From assembly GCA_014763835.1 (NCBI GenBank), contig JACXUQ010000001.1:1-33814 (forward strand): a stretch of DNA of 33,814 bases, read 5' to 3'. The notes under the pieces were generated by a model that did no database searches, was not told where the DNA came from, and was given only the letters and a program-made list of their open reading frames with translations. The stretch's first letter is position 1; every line of letters begins with the position of its first letter. This document shows positions 1 to 7,296 of the stretch, piece by piece. The position numbers and the translations under genes were made by a program. This stretch comes from Thiotrichales bacterium. GTDB taxonomy: Bacteria > Pseudomonadota > Gammaproteobacteria > Thiomicrospirales > Thiomicrospiraceae.

Positions 1-98
1 ACGCAGCTAATAGCTCGCTATTAGCAAGTTTTTCAACAAAAATCAGGCTATTTTTAACCATTTTTATTCGTGTAGCCATCTCGTGCAAAGCTCTCTTA
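1..98. repeat. Left contig end: half of an inverted-repeat (MITE-like) element
   Basis: Positions 6-25 form a perfect 9-bp inverted repeat (GCTAATAGC, TC, GCTATTAGC). The first 29 bases recur exactly, in direct orientation, at 33786-33814. Further in, CTCGTGCAAAGCTCTCT (about 77-93) recurs in inverted orientation at 33719-33735, and CATTTTTATT lies between in both copies. Together the two ends look like the halves of one palindromic interspersed element of roughly 170-200 bp. The outer 17-bp repeat resembles an insertion-sequence terminal repeat, but I cannot name the family. Its edge abuts the kdsC stop codon (96-98). No transposase is present. Confidence 0.7.
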
Positions 99-635
99 GA
101 GGTTTTCGCGCAAATAAAAGTCCATATGTTTTTGCCAGCTGCCCTGGGCTTTCATAATCAATTCGCACATTTCGCGCACGCAACCCTGGCCGCCTTTGAA
201 GGCGGAGATGTGGTTGACGCGCTGTTTGACCTCCGGATCGCCGTCGGCCGGCGTGGCGGAAAGTCCCACGCGGGTCAGAATCGGCAGATCCAAAATATCG
301 TCGCCGATATAGGCGACTTCGGAAAAGTCGATTTGCAGCTCTTCCATGAGTTGCAAGAAGGTCGGCAGTTTGTCGGGAACCCCCTGGTAGACGTGTTTGA
401 CCTTGAGATCGCGCATGCGGTTGCTGACCAGTTGCGATTTTCTGCCGGTGATAATGCCGATATCCACGCCCGATTTTTGCAGCATGACCATGCCGTGGCC
501 GTCACGGGTGTAGAACGACTTGTGTTCCTGGCCGTCATCACTGTAGTAGAGGTAATTGTTGGTGAGAACCCCGTCGACATCCAGCAGCAGTAATTTGACT
601 TGTTTGGCGCGGTTTATGAGTTCTTCTGAAAACAT
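96..635 (-). CDS. kdsC: 3-deoxy-D-manno-octulosonate 8-phosphate phosphatase KdsC
   Basis: A 179-aa HAD-superfamily phosphatase. It hydrolyses KDO 8-phosphate to KDO and phosphate in the cytoplasm, a step in lipopolysaccharide core synthesis. Visible motifs are the nucleophile loop DVDGVLT (Asp19, Asp21), IITGRKS (about 61-67) and GDDILDLPIL (Asp112, Asp113), in the usual KdsC order, with the short cap-less layout. Length is close to the 188 aa of the E. coli enzyme. The start at 635 was chosen because GGAGAG sits 6 nt upstream; a longer reading frame to 686 would overlap the preceding gene. It follows the CaCA exchanger by 19 bp, so the two are probably cotranscribed. Arabinose-5-phosphate isomerase (kdsD), usual between these two genes, is absent here. 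The stop codon touches the terminal repeat, so lptC, lptA and lptB, which normally follow, are not visible. Confidence 0.93.
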   Translation of the reverse strand: MFSEELINRAKQVKLLLLDVDGVLTNNYLYYSDDGQEHKSFYTRDGHGMVMLQKSGVDIGIITGRKSQLVSNRMRDLKVKHVYQGVPDKLPTFLQLMEELQIDFSEVAYIGDDILDLPILTRVGLSATPADGDPEVKQRVNHISAFKGGQGCVREMCELIMKAQGSWQKHMDFYLRENL

Positions 636-654
636 GTATCGCTCTCCGGTCTGG

Positions 655-1641
655 TTATGCTTGGGTGCGGAAGTAGAGTAGCACAAGATAGGCAGCGAAG
701 GCTCCCAGGAGGAGCAATCCTTTGCCTTTGTGAATCACGGCATCGCCTTTACGCGAGAAGGCAAACAGTAGCATGGCGAGCGTAAAGCCAAGCATCACCG
801 GCAGGTCTTCATGCAGCGTAGCCGGTTCGAGCACCGAGGGGGCGAGTAAAGCGGGTACCGACAGAACGGCGAGGATGTTGAAGAGGTTGGAGCCGACGAT
901 GTTGCCGATCATCAGGTCCGCTTCGTTCTTGCGTGCGGCGCTAATCGAGGCGGCCAGTTCAGGCAGGCTGGTGCCGATGGCGACAATGGTCAGGCCGATA
1001 ATCACTTCGTCGATTTCCAGAAAGCGGGCGATTTCGACCGCACCCCACACCATCATTTTGGCGCTGAGCATGAGGATGATGAGGCCGCCAATGACCATAA
1101 AAATCGATTTGTTCAGAGTGAAGTCCGGTTTGGTGGCCAGCTCCTGCGAGGTTTCGCTGGTCAGCGGATCGGTTGGGTCGGCTTCTTTGTTAACCTTGAT
1201 CATCCATAACATCACCAGGATCAGGCCGACAACCAAAACGGTGCCGTCCAGCAGGCCCAGATGGCCGTCCAATACCAGTAGATAAACGGCAATGCTGACC
1301 CCCATTAATACCGGCAGTTCGCGTTTGATCAGGGAGGACTTGACGGCAATCGGGGCGATGATTGCGGTCAGGCCGAGCACCAGGCCGATATTGGCGATGT
1401 TGGAGCCGACTGCATTGCCGATGGCCAATCCGGGGCTGTTGTCGAGTGAGGCGAGGGTGGAAACCAGTATCTCCGGCATGGAAGTGCCAAAGCCGAGGAC
1501 GACAACGCCGATAATCAAGGGGGAGATGGAAAGGTGGTTGGCGGTGCTCGCAGCGCCGTCAATGAAAATATCGGAACTCCAGGCCAGTAGGACTAGGCCG
1601 ATAATCAAGGCGATGGTGGGCAGGAGTAAAGTTAAGGTCAT
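655..1641 (-). CDS. yrbG: CaCA-family sodium/calcium exchanger-like protein (YrbG type)
   Basis: A 328-aa inner-membrane protein of the calcium/cation antiporter family. Two homologous alpha-repeat regions are visible. The N-terminal one has GFGTSMPEILVSTLAS followed by GNAVGSNIANIG, and the C-terminal one has AIGTSLPELAASISA followed by GNIVGSNLFNI. The repeated G-T-S-x-P-E and G-N-x-V-G-S-N motifs carry the acidic residues that bind cations in this family. About ten hydrophobic segments are present, with a short hydrophilic loop near residues 150-170. Its place next to kdsC and divergent from the mla genes matches yrbG of E. coli. The physiological ion is not settled even for the E. coli protein. 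A good -10 box lies 37-42 bp upstream of the start. Confidence 0.9.
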   Translation of the reverse strand: MTLTLLLPTIALIIGLVLLAWSSDIFIDGAASTANHLSISPLIIGVVVLGFGTSMPEILVSTLASLDNSPGLAIGNAVGSNIANIGLVLGLTAIIAPIAVKSSLIKRELPVLMGVSIAVYLLVLDGHLGLLDGTVLVVGLILVMLWMIKVNKEADPTDPLTSETSQELATKPDFTLNKSIFMVIGGLIILMLSAKMMVWGAVEIARFLEIDEVIIGLTIVAIGTSLPELAASISAARKNEADLMIGNIVGSNLFNILAVLSVPALLAPSVLEPATLHEDLPVMLGFTLAMLLFAFSRKGDAVIHKGKGLLLLGAFAAYLVLLYFRTQA

Positions 1642-1677
1642 GTCACTGCTCTTTAATTTTGAAAAATTCAGTCCGGT

Positions 1678-1706
1678 ATTATAACCAATGTGATCTCTAA
1701 TAATAA
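1678..1706 (-). promoter_or_regulatory. Candidate sigma-70 promoter for yrbG-kdsC
   Basis: On the minus strand a perfect -10 box TATAAT (plus-strand 1678-1683) lies 17 bp from a weak -35 TTATTA (1701-1706), within the 196-bp divergent intergenic region upstream of yrbG. The -10 match is strong and the -35 poor. Confidence 0.4.
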
Positions 1707-1743
1707 AAAAAATTTATGCACATAAAGAGTCGGGTGGAGTGTA

Positions 1744-1772
1744 TTAAAATCGTCATCTATTTAGGCGATAAT
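1744..1772 (+). promoter_or_regulatory. Candidate promoter for the DUF72-like gene
   Basis: TTAAAA (1744-1749) and GATAAT (1767-1772) are separated by 17 bp and lie 66 bp upstream of the proposed TTG start. Both boxes are imperfect, so this is only the best-looking candidate in the region. Confidence 0.33.
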
Positions 1773-1837
1773 AGACTGATAAAGTTGTCTGTGGCGCAGC
1801 CCCGGATTTTGATTGGTCTTGCATGCGTGAGGTGATC

Positions 1838-2437
1838 TTGAATAATTTACAGATTGGGACGGTGGGTTGGTTGCATCCGGATTGGCAGGGTGCATTTTAT
1901 CCGGCAGATATGCCTGAAGAGTGGCAGTTGGATTACTACAGTAATGCTTTGCATGTCGTTCTGGTACCCGAGGTCGAGTGGCTGGCGTGGGACGAGGAGG
2001 AGGTTGCCGAATATGCTGATACGGTGGGAGAATTCTGGTTCTATCTGGCGGTTGAAGGGACTTGGGATGAAGCGAAGCGTCAGCAGCTACGTATGGTAAA
2101 GCAGATTTTTGGTGTTTTACTGGGCGGTGTGGTGGTTTTTTCAGAAAACTGGTTGCCTGATGAAATCCTGGAAGGCGTGCGCGTAAGCCTGGTTTCGAGC
2201 AAGCAACAGCTTGCAGGATGGTCGTGGCAAGTGGAAGGAAAAATCTTGTCGGGCACCCCTTTCGGCTATATTGAGGTGTTGTCGAATGATGGTAAAGCGC
2301 AGGCCAATTTGCTCAAGGAGTTTATGCACAGCTTGCCGAAGAACTTGCTTGGCGCCCCCTTTTTTATTGGGGGAGAATCCATTAATATGGCCCAAGTTTC
2401 AAACTTGAAGATTGTCGGAGAGATTTCCGGCTACTGA
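1838..2437 (+). CDS. Uncharacterised protein with a DUF72-like N-terminus
   Basis: A 199-aa soluble protein without a signal peptide or membrane segment. Its N-terminus (QIGTVGWLHPDWQGAFYPAD, then MPEEWQLDYYS) resembles the opening of DUF72/YecE proteins, which begin with I-G-x-x-G-W, a W-x-G-x-F-Y-P motif and an L-x-Y-Y segment. The family is usually 240-300 aa and barrel-shaped. This one is shorter, and the usual downstream E-I-N-x-T-F-Y type motif is replaced by ALHVVLVPEVEWL, so it may be a diverged or trimmed relative. The TTG start at 1838 is preferred over ATG at 1823: GAGGTGATC directly before it matches nine bases complementary to the 16S 3' end, while the ATG has no ribosome binding site. 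It sits alone between yrbG and the mla operon and is followed by a strong terminator. Function unknown. Confidence 0.75.
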   Translation: MNNLQIGTVGWLHPDWQGAFYPADMPEEWQLDYYSNALHVVLVPEVEWLAWDEEEVAEYADTVGEFWFYLAVEGTWDEAKRQQLRMVKQIFGVLLGGVVVFSENWLPDEILEGVRVSLVSSKQQLAGWSWQVEGKILSGTPFGYIEVLSNDGKAQANLLKEFMHSLPKNLLGAPFFIGGESINMAQVSNLKIVGEISGY

Positions 2438-2474
2438 GGTGGCGCGAAATCGCCATTTGAATGATTCTGAATTC

Positions 2475-2505
2475 AACAGGCCTGGTTTTCAGGCCTGTTT
2501 TTTTT
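2475..2505 (+). terminator. Rho-independent terminator after the DUF72-like gene
   Basis: The 10-bp perfect stem AACAGGCCTG/CAGGCCTGTT has a 5-nt loop and is followed by eight T. The stem arms carry the recurrent AACAGGCC motif as an inverted pair. It separates the orphan gene from mlaF, so the mla operon needs its own promoter, which I could not locate in the 40 bp left. Confidence 0.9.
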
Positions 2506-2545
2506 CACAAGGCTGATGCCTACCGGGGGATTGTTTGGAGTTTTC

Positions 2546-3358
2546 ATGCAAGCCGAGACGCTGATTGATATACAGGATTTAAGTTTTGCCCGTGGTTCGC
2601 GCATGATTTTTGATCGCTTGAGTCTGGCGATACCCAAAGGCAAGGTGACGGCCATCATGGGGCCGAGCGGTACCGGCAAGACGACGCTGTTGAAGCTGAT
2701 TGCCGGACAGTTAAAGCCGGATGCGGGCCGTATTCTGGTTGAGGGGGAAGATGTACACCGCCTCAAGCGCGACAAGCTTTATGCGTTGCGGCAAAAAATG
2801 GGGATGCTGTTTCAAAGTGGCGCCTTGTTAACCGATTTGAACGTCTTTGACAATGTGGCATTTCCTCTGCGCGAGCATACTGACTTACCTGAATCGATTA
2901 TCTATCCGCTGGTGTTGATGAAGTTGCAGGCGGTGGGCTTGCAGGGCGCGCGTTATCTGATGCCGTCTGAGCTTTCCGGCGGCATGTCGCGGCGTGTGGC
3001 ACTGGCGCGCGGTATTGCCCTTGATCCGGAAATGATTTTTTATGACGAGCCGTTTGTCGGTCAGGACCCGATTACCATGGGGGTGCTGGTGGAACTGATT
3101 CGTAAGCTGAACGATAGTTTGGGGTTGACGAGTGTGGTGGTTTCGCATGACGTCGATGAGGTGCTCTCGATTGCCGATTATGTCTGTGTGCTTTCCGAAG
3201 GTCGCGTGATTGCACAGGGTACCAAGGAAGAGGTGCTTAACAGTCAGTCGGCTTATGTGGAGCAGTTTATCAAAGGGTTGCCGGACGGGCCTGTGCCGTT
3301 CCATTACACTGACGAAACTTACGAGCAAGCGATGCGTGCGGGCGAGGTAAGGTTATGA
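2546..3358 (+). CDS. mlaF: MlaF, ATPase of the MlaFEDB phospholipid ABC transporter
   Basis: A 270-aa cytoplasmic ABC ATPase that powers the inner-membrane Mla complex, which moves glycerophospholipids between inner membrane and periplasmic carrier to keep outer-membrane asymmetry. Visible motifs are Walker A GPSGTGKT, signature LSGGMSRRVALARG, Walker B MIFYDEP and switch-loop VVSHD. The length matches the E. coli protein (269 aa). The C-terminal extension (FIKGLPDGPVPFHY onward) is the segment by which MlaF dimers clasp each other. The ATG at 2546 was chosen because TTGGAG lies 5 nt upstream; an in-frame ATG at 2516 lacks a site and adds ten unconserved residues. It overlaps mlaE by 4 bp (ATGA), indicating translational coupling. 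Confidence 0.97.
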   Translation: MQAETLIDIQDLSFARGSRMIFDRLSLAIPKGKVTAIMGPSGTGKTTLLKLIAGQLKPDAGRILVEGEDVHRLKRDKLYALRQKMGMLFQSGALLTDLNVFDNVAFPLREHTDLPESIIYPLVLMKLQAVGLQGARYLMPSELSGGMSRRVALARGIALDPEMIFYDEPFVGQDPITMGVLVELIRKLNDSLGLTSVVVSHDVDEVLSIADYVCVLSEGRVIAQGTKEEVLNSQSAYVEQFIKGLPDGPVPFHYTDETYEQAMRAGEVRL

Positions 3359-4140
3359 ATTGGATGATAGCTAAGATAGAGGTGTTGGGCGAGCGTGCCT
3401 TGGCGCTTTTTGCCGGGTTGGGGCGCATGGCCTTTTTTGTGGCCGGCCTTCTGCCGGCACTGCCTTATGCCTTTGTGCGCTTTGAACTGCTGGTCAAACA
3501 GCTTTATGTGGCGGCTGTTTTGTCATTGCCGATTATTCTGACCGCCGGTCTGTTTGTGGGCATGGTGTTGAGTTTGCAAGGGTATAATGTCCTGGTGGAT
3601 TACAACTCGGAAGAGGCGGTGGGTACCATGACGGCGTTGTCGTTGTTGCGTGAGTTGGGACCCGTGGTCGCTGCGTTGCTGTTTGCCGGGCGCGCCGGTT
3701 CGGCGCTGACGGCGGAGATCGGTCTGATGCGCTCCACCGAGCAGCTTTCCGCTTTGGAAATGATGGCGGTTGATCCGCGCAAGTTTATTTTTGCGCCGCG
3801 TTTTGTGGCGGCGTTTATCGCTTTGCCGATGTTGTCGTTGCTGTTTATCGCTATGGGTATTCTGGGCGGTTATATGGTTGGCGTCGGCTGGCTCGGTATT
3901 GACGAAGGCGCCTTCTGGTCGCAGATGCAGGATTCGGTTGATTGGCAGGAAGACGTGATGAACGGGGTTATCAAATCCATCGCTTTTGCTGCCTTGATTG
4001 CCGTGATTGCGCTGTTCCAAGGCGAGGATGCGATGCCGACGTCTGAAGGCGTGAGTAATGCGACTACCCGCACGGTGGTGCATTCGTCTTTAGGTGTATT
4101 AGGTTTGGATTTTGTGTTGACCACATTGATGTTTAGTTAA
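3355..4140 (+). CDS. mlaE: MlaE, permease of the phospholipid ABC transporter
   Basis: A 261-aa inner-membrane protein (E. coli 260 aa), the transmembrane subunit of the MlaFEDB complex. It has five or six hydrophobic segments. Family motifs are seen in RELGPVVAALLFAGRAGSALTAEIG cut into its two parts, RELGPVVAALL and GRAGSALTAEIG, and in the C-terminal PTSEGVSNATTRTVVHSS. The amphipathic N-terminal helix typical of MlaE precedes the first membrane span. The start overlaps the mlaF stop and the next gene follows after 12 bp. Confidence 0.97.
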   Translation: MNWMIAKIEVLGERALALFAGLGRMAFFVAGLLPALPYAFVRFELLVKQLYVAAVLSLPIILTAGLFVGMVLSLQGYNVLVDYNSEEAVGTMTALSLLRELGPVVAALLFAGRAGSALTAEIGLMRSTEQLSALEMMAVDPRKFIFAPRFVAAFIALPMLSLLFIAMGILGGYMVGVGWLGIDEGAFWSQMQDSVDWQEDVMNGVIKSIAFAALIAVIALFQGEDAMPTSEGVSNATTRTVVHSSLGVLGLDFVLTTLMFS

Positions 4141-4152
4141 AGAGGAAATGGC

Positions 4153-4614
4153 ATGAAGCGGCAGCTAAAAGTGGAGATTTGGGTTGGGGCCTTTGTGCTG
4201 ATGACACTGGTGTCCTTGGTAGTGATTGCTTTTCAGGTGAGTAATTTCAATAGCTGGAAAGAGAAACCGAGTTATCAGATTACCGGGCTTTTCAGCAATA
4301 TCGGTGGGTTGAAAGTGCGCGCGCCGGTGAAGGTCAGCGGTGTGGTGGTAGGGCGTGTTACCGACATCAGTGTCGATAAAAAAACCTACCAGGCCAGGGT
4401 CACGATGAGTGTGTTCAAGGAGTTTAGCGATCTGCCGATTGACACCTCAGGATCGATTCTGACCTCCGGTTTATTGGGGGATCAGTATATCGGTTTGGTG
4501 CCGGGTTCCGAAGAGACGTTTCTCAAAGAAGGTGATCAGCTGGATTTGACGCAGCCAGCGTTGGTGCTGGAAGACTTGATCGGTCAGTTTTTGGTCAAAT
4601 TTAGCGAAAAATAA
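4153..4614 (+). CDS. mlaD: MlaD, MCE-domain substrate-binding subunit
   Basis: A 153-aa protein anchored by one N-terminal membrane segment (about residues 11-29, VGAFVLMTLVSLVVIAFQV) with a periplasmic MCE domain. The domain shows ITGLFSNIGGLKVRAPVKVSG followed by VVVGRVTDI, and LTSGLLGDQYIGLVPG near 110-125. Six copies form a ring on MlaE that holds lipids. It is shorter than the E. coli protein (183 aa), lacking most of the C-terminal tail but keeping a hydrophobic helix (LVLEDLIGQFLVKF) that could form the central channel. Ribosome binding site GAGGAA precedes the ATG. Confidence 0.95.
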   Translation: MKRQLKVEIWVGAFVLMTLVSLVVIAFQVSNFNSWKEKPSYQITGLFSNIGGLKVRAPVKVSGVVVGRVTDISVDKKTYQARVTMSVFKEFSDLPIDTSGSILTSGLLGDQYIGLVPGSEETFLKEGDQLDLTQPALVLEDLIGQFLVKFSEK

Positions 4615-4625
4615 AGGGTAGAGTC

Positions 4626-5273
4626 ATGTTGGTTTTACGCAAAAATAGCTTTAATGCCTTTTGGGGTGTGTTCGTCGCATTTTTATTAGGGTTGGCAACC
4701 AGTGCGCATGCTGCGGAGATTGCACAGGATGATCCCGAAAAAATGGTATTGCAGTTGTCCGAAACCGTGGTGAAGGCTTTGAATGAGCAGCGTGCCGAAT
4801 TGGAAGGCAATCCGGCCAAGATTAAAGCGTTTGCCAATGAATATGTGTTGCCCTATGTGGATACGCCCAAAATGGCGCGCTATGTGATGGGGCGTTATTG
4901 GCGCATGACGTCGGAAGCGCAGCAGCAAGCGTTTATTGACGAGTTTACCACGACTTTGCTGCGCTCCTATTCGCAAAGCCTTTTGAAACTGAATATCAAT
5001 AGTGTCGCGGTGCAGCCGATGGTGGAGGAGAAACCGGGACGGGTCACGATCTCTTCGGAAGTCACCCAGGCGGATGGCAATAAAAGCAATGTGGTCTACC
5101 GCGCCTATTTGGATGACAAAAGTAAGAAATGGATGGTTTACGATGTGATGGTTGAGGGTATCAGTATGCTGCTTAACTACCGTAAAACCTACGATTCGGA
5201 GTTTGCCAAAATCGGTGTGGACGCGGTGATCTCTTCCATGAAAGAGAAAAATAAAGAGTTTAACGGCGTATGA
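4626..5273 (+). CDS. mlaC: MlaC, periplasmic phospholipid carrier
   Basis: A 215-aa secreted protein with a signal peptide probably cut after SAHA (residue 29). The mature part matches the MlaC/Ttg2D family, with the FANEYVLPYVDTPKMARYVMG and YWRMTSEAQQQAF segments and the C-terminal VVYRAYLDDKSKKWMVYDV segment, which is typical of the lipid-binding fold. It ferries phospholipids across the periplasm between the outer-membrane MlaA-OmpC complex and MlaFEDB. No mlaA is in the window. Ribosome binding site AGGGTAGAG lies before the ATG, 11 bp after mlaD. It overlaps mlaB by 4 bp. Confidence 0.95.
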   Translation: MLVLRKNSFNAFWGVFVAFLLGLATSAHAAEIAQDDPEKMVLQLSETVVKALNEQRAELEGNPAKIKAFANEYVLPYVDTPKMARYVMGRYWRMTSEAQQQAFIDEFTTTLLRSYSQSLLKLNINSVAVQPMVEEKPGRVTISSEVTQADGNKSNVVYRAYLDDKSKKWMVYDVMVEGISMLLNYRKTYDSEFAKIGVDAVISSMKEKNKEFNGV

Positions 5274-5572
5274 GAGGCAGAACCGGTTCGACAGCGTCGA
5301 CTGTGACATGGTTCGACGATACTAAGCTGCAATTGCCTGAGCACGTGACTGTACGGACGGTACCGGGTATTGTGCAGCAGGTCGAAGGCAGCGGTAGAGT
5401 CCCTGCGACTGTGGATTTTAGCCGGGTGCAACAAGCCGATAGTGTAGCCTTGGCATTATTGCTTCGTTGGCAATCACAGCTTCAGCAACCATTACAAGTG
5501 GTGGCTTTGCCCGGGCAGTTGCGAACCCTGCTGCCATTGTATGATCTGGAACACGTGTTGTCGGTTGCGTAG
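5270..5572 (+). CDS. mlaB: MlaB, STAS-domain subunit of the phospholipid transporter
   Basis: A 100-aa cytoplasmic STAS-domain protein that binds MlaF and stabilises the transporter. The recognisable piece is VDFSRVQQADSVALALLLRW (about 49-68), matching the STAS helix that contacts the ATPase; Ser at DSVAL sits where the conserved Ser/Thr lies. Assignment rests on that motif, the size (E. coli 97 aa) and its position directly after mlaC with an ATGA overlap. The N-terminus is poorly conserved. Confidence 0.9.
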   Translation: MRGRTGSTASTVTWFDDTKLQLPEHVTVRTVPGIVQQVEGSGRVPATVDFSRVQQADSVALALLLRWQSQLQQPLQVVALPGQLRTLLPLYDLEHVLSVA

Positions 5573-5593
5573 TTTACGAGAAGAGTTTTTAAA

Positions 5594-6511
5594 ATGTCCT
5601 TAGCGGTTCAGTTTCAGCATGTTACCAAGCAGTATGGTTCTTTCGAGGCCTTGAAGGGGATTTCCTTTGAGGTTGAAGAGGGCGCTTTTTTTGGTTTGCT
5701 CGGCCCCAATGGCGCCGGCAAGTCGACCTTGATTAATGCTATGTCGGGCCTGTTGGTGCCCTCCGGTGGCGCAATCAAGGTACATGGTTATGATGTGATT
5801 CAAGATTACCGTCAGACCCGACGCTTGCTGGGCTTGGTTCCACAGGAATTGATCGCCGATCCGTTTTTTACGATTCGTCAACTGTTGGAGTTGCAGTCCG
5901 GTTATTTCGGAATTAAGGGCAAAGAGCAGAAACAGTGGATTGACGAACTGCTGGAAAGGCTGGCGCTGGCGGATAAGGCGGATGCGATTACCAATCAGTT
6001 GTCGGGTGGCATGAAACGTCGGGTGTTGATTGCCATGGCGTTGGTGCATAAGCCACGCGTATTGGTGTTGGACGAACCGACGGCCGGTGTGGATGTCGAT
6101 TTGCGTCATACCTTGTGGGAGTTCACGAAAGAGCTTCATCAGAAGGGTCATACCATTATCCTGACGACCCACTATCTGGAAGAGGCCGAGGCTTTGTGCG
6201 AAAAGGTGGCGATTATGCAGCGCGGCGAAGTCAAAGCACTCGATACCACCAGTCAGTTGCTGGCGACGCACCCTTTTCGCTATGTGCGTGTGGCGGTGGA
6301 AAATCGAAACACGGCTTTGAGCATGGAGCTGAAAACACGCTTGGTTGAGGATGATAACGCGGGTTATCTGTTCAGACTGGAAAAAGAACAGAGCATGAGT
6401 GATATGTTGGGGATGCTTCACCACAGCGGTATTGCGGTTAAAGATGTACGCACCCGGGATGCAACGCTGGAGGAGGTATTTATGGCATTAACGGGGGCGG
6501 CTCAGGCATGA
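5594..6511 (+). CDS. ABC-2 type exporter ATPase (YadG-like)
   Basis: A 305-aa ABC ATPase of the drug/polysaccharide exporter class, close in size and layout to E. coli YadG (308 aa). Motifs are Walker A GPNGAGKST, signature LSGGMKRRVLIA, Walker B VLVLDEPTAGVD and switch TTHYLEEAE. A C-terminal regulatory region of about 90 residues follows. It starts 21 bp after mlaB and overlaps its permease by 4 bp, so it is probably in the mla transcript. The substrate is unknown; the setting suggests a lipid or envelope compound. In E. coli the yadGH pair is elsewhere, so this coupling to mla is worth noting. Confidence 0.93.
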   Translation: MSLAVQFQHVTKQYGSFEALKGISFEVEEGAFFGLLGPNGAGKSTLINAMSGLLVPSGGAIKVHGYDVIQDYRQTRRLLGLVPQELIADPFFTIRQLLELQSGYFGIKGKEQKQWIDELLERLALADKADAITNQLSGGMKRRVLIAMALVHKPRVLVLDEPTAGVDVDLRHTLWEFTKELHQKGHTIILTTHYLEEAEALCEKVAIMQRGEVKALDTTSQLLATHPFRYVRVAVENRNTALSMELKTRLVEDDNAGYLFRLEKEQSMSDMLGMLHHSGIAVKDVRTRDATLEEVFMALTGAAQA

Positions 6512-7278
6512 ATAACTTTAATGCAGCAGGTTGTTGGGCGCTGTTTGTTAAAGAGGTGAAGCGTTTCTATTCGGTTTCGGTGCAGACTATTTTTGCGCCG
6601 GTGGTTTCCACGCTGCTTTACCTTCTGGTTTTTGGCCAAGTGATTGATACGCAGATTGAAGTGTTCAGTGGGCTGGAATACAGCCAGTTTCTGATTCCAG
6701 GGTTGGTGATGATGGCGATTTTGCAGAATGCGTTTGCCAATACCTCTTCGAGTTTAATCCAATCCAAAATGCACGGCAATTTGACCTTCGCCTTACTTAG
6801 TCCGATTTCGCCGTTTGAGTTTTATCTGGCGTTTATTGCGGCCTCAGTTGTGCGTGGCCTGGCGGTTGGCGTGGGTATTTTGGTGATTGGTGTCTTTGGA
6901 TTTGATCTGAGCTTTAATTCGCCGCTGTGGATTTTGCTGTTTGCGGTGTTAAGCGCGGCCATGATGGGGGGCTTGGGTATGTTGGCCGGTATTCTGTCGG
7001 ATAAATATGATCACTTGGCCGCATTCCAGAATTTTATTATTATGCCTCTGACCTTTTTGAGTGGGGTGTTTTATTCAATTCATGCATTGCCGGCGATTTG
7101 GCAGCAGGCGTCGCATTTGAATCCGTTCTTTTATATGGTGGACGGGTTCCGTTACGGTTTCTTTGAGCAATCCGACGTATCGATCGGATTGAGTTTGCTG
7201 GTCACACTGTTCTTCCTGACGTTAATCTCGGCGATTAATCTGATTTTATTGAATAAAGGCGTTAAAATACGCAAATAA
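6508..7278 (+). CDS. ABC-2 type exporter permease (YadH-like)
   Basis: A 256-aa inner-membrane protein with six hydrophobic segments, matching the ABC-2 permease family and the 256-aa YadH of E. coli. The family pattern appears as FVKEVKRFYSVSVQTIFAP at the N-terminus, the central G-L-G-M-L-A-G segment, and FQNFIIMPLTFLSGVFYSI before the last spans. It pairs with the ATPase whose stop it overlaps. Substrate unknown. Confidence 0.93.
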   Translation: MNNFNAAGCWALFVKEVKRFYSVSVQTIFAPVVSTLLYLLVFGQVIDTQIEVFSGLEYSQFLIPGLVMMAILQNAFANTSSSLIQSKMHGNLTFALLSPISPFEFYLAFIAASVVRGLAVGVGILVIGVFGFDLSFNSPLWILLFAVLSAAMMGGLGMLAGILSDKYDHLAAFQNFIIMPLTFLSGVFYSIHALPAIWQQASHLNPFFYMVDGFRYGFFEQSDVSIGLSLLVTLFFLTLISAINLILLNKGVKIRK

Positions 7279-7296
7279 TTTTTTTGGAAGAGAGTT

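Noticed and set aside
4001..4060. Frameshift or rearrangement near the mlaE C-terminus
   Set aside because: The stretch encodes the expected PTSEGVSNATTRTVV family motif in a single open frame.
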